Part shown: one piece after another, positions 63,642 through 64,000 of the stretch
Numbering within the stretch: position 1 is the first letter of the stretch
How the letters are laid out: each line of letters begins with the position of its first letter
Origin: Serratia ureilytica
GTDB lineage: Bacteria > Pseudomonadota > Gammaproteobacteria > Enterobacterales > Enterobacteriaceae
Length of the DNA stretch: 64,000 bases
NCBI RefSeq assembly: GCF_013375155.1
Contig: NZ_JABXOF010000002.1
Span: 62,001 to 126,000, forward strand
Direction of reading: 5' to 3'
Notes under the pieces: generated by a model
Told to the model about the DNA's origin: nothing
What the model saw: the letters and a program-made list of their open reading frames with translations, nothing else
The model's database searches: none
Program-made: the position numbers and the translations under genes

Positions 63642-64000
63642 TCAGTCCAGACCCAATACGCCGCGCAGTTGGGAAAGGTCTTCCGCCAGCGTGGTGATCG
63701 GCCCTTTCAACGCATTGCGATCGGCATCGGTCAGCTTCTCATAGGACTCATAGCCCTCTTTGGTTTGGTACTTCGCCAAAATGGTGTCGACGGTTTTGAA
63801 GTTGGCGTCGATCTTGTCCAGCAGCGGCTTGTTGGCCTTGGCCAACAGCGGGCGCAGCAGGTTGACTATCTTCTGCGCGCCGTCGACGTTGGCCTGGAAG
63901 TCCCACAAATCGGTGCGGCTGTAGCGGTCTTCTTCACCGCTGATCTTGCTGGCCGCCACTTCTTCGATCAGCCCGGCTGCGCCGCCCACCACCTTGCTCG
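63642..64000 (-). CDS. efeO: Iron uptake protein EfeO, C-terminal part (cut by window edge)
   Basis: The frame runs off the right edge; the visible 119 residues are the end of the M75 (imelysin-like) domain ([20 protein letters not shown], ending [11 protein letters not shown]). In E. coli EfeO is a periplasmic protein with cupredoxin and M75 domains that passes iron to EfeU. The order efeO-efeB is conserved. The remainder lies outside the window. Confidence 0.93.
   Translation of the reverse strand, partial: SKVVGGAAGLIEEVAASKISGEEDRYSRTDLWDFQANVDGAQKIVNLLRPLLAKANKPLLDKIDANFKTVDTILAKYQTKEGYESYEKLTDADRNALKGPITTLAEDLSQLRGVLGLD

Overview
The window is about 60% GC, densely coded, and has the gene order of an Enterobacterales chromosome: narXL-narK-ychO, narGHJI, chaA/chaB/chaC, efeO-efeB-phoH, a cbl-like regulator and lpxO. 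The GC content, lpxO and the many peptide ABC transporters point to Serratia (S. marcescens group). That genus call is an inference from content and synteny, not from a marker gene. No rRNA, tRNA, CRISPR array, insertion sequence or phage gene was seen.

Layout. 1-2290: permease fragment and binding protein of a peptide-type ABC transporter. 2445-6585: a MocR-type regulator divergent from a cyanide-insensitive-type cytochrome bd oxidase (two large subunits plus a 50-residue DUF2474 subunit). 6595-7082: a ribbon-helix-helix protein coupled to a small membrane protein. 7189-15192: an eight-gene, fully overlapping lipid operon (ketosynthase III, SDR, metallo-beta-lactamase-fold hydrolase, PaaK/F390-type ligase, PAP2 protein, sterol-desaturase-type hydroxylase, two fatty-acid desaturases). 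I cannot match it to a described pathway, and it is the best candidate here for a new system.

15469-22170 is narGHJI, and 38673-42864 holds narK and narXL. In the usual arrangement narK sits directly upstream of narG. Here about 16 kb separates them, carrying a Wza/Wzc/Wzx exopolysaccharide locus (WecA-type initiator, exporter, tyrosine kinase, flippase, TupA-like ATP-grasp, five glycosyltransferases, a secreted glycosidase-like protein), plus an epimerase and a ToxR-like regulator. A JUMPStart/ops element (35706-35738) sits just before the first gene, implying RfaH control. narG and narK each keep a perfect FNR box placed about 41.5 bases before a predicted start site, so the split probably did not break anaerobic control. 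A Wzy-like EpsG protein lies outside the locus at 45.7-47.0 kb.

42861-47013: ychO (inverse autotransporter), a short prepilin peptidase and the EpsG protein. 47017-53722: a complete peptide ABC transporter with two paralogous binding proteins. 54002-54830: two unrecognised small genes. 54881-59652: cbl-like regulator, chaC, chaB, a Fur-linked siderophore-interacting protein, chaA. 59689-64000: lpxO, phoH (with a candidate Pho box), efeB and the end of efeO.
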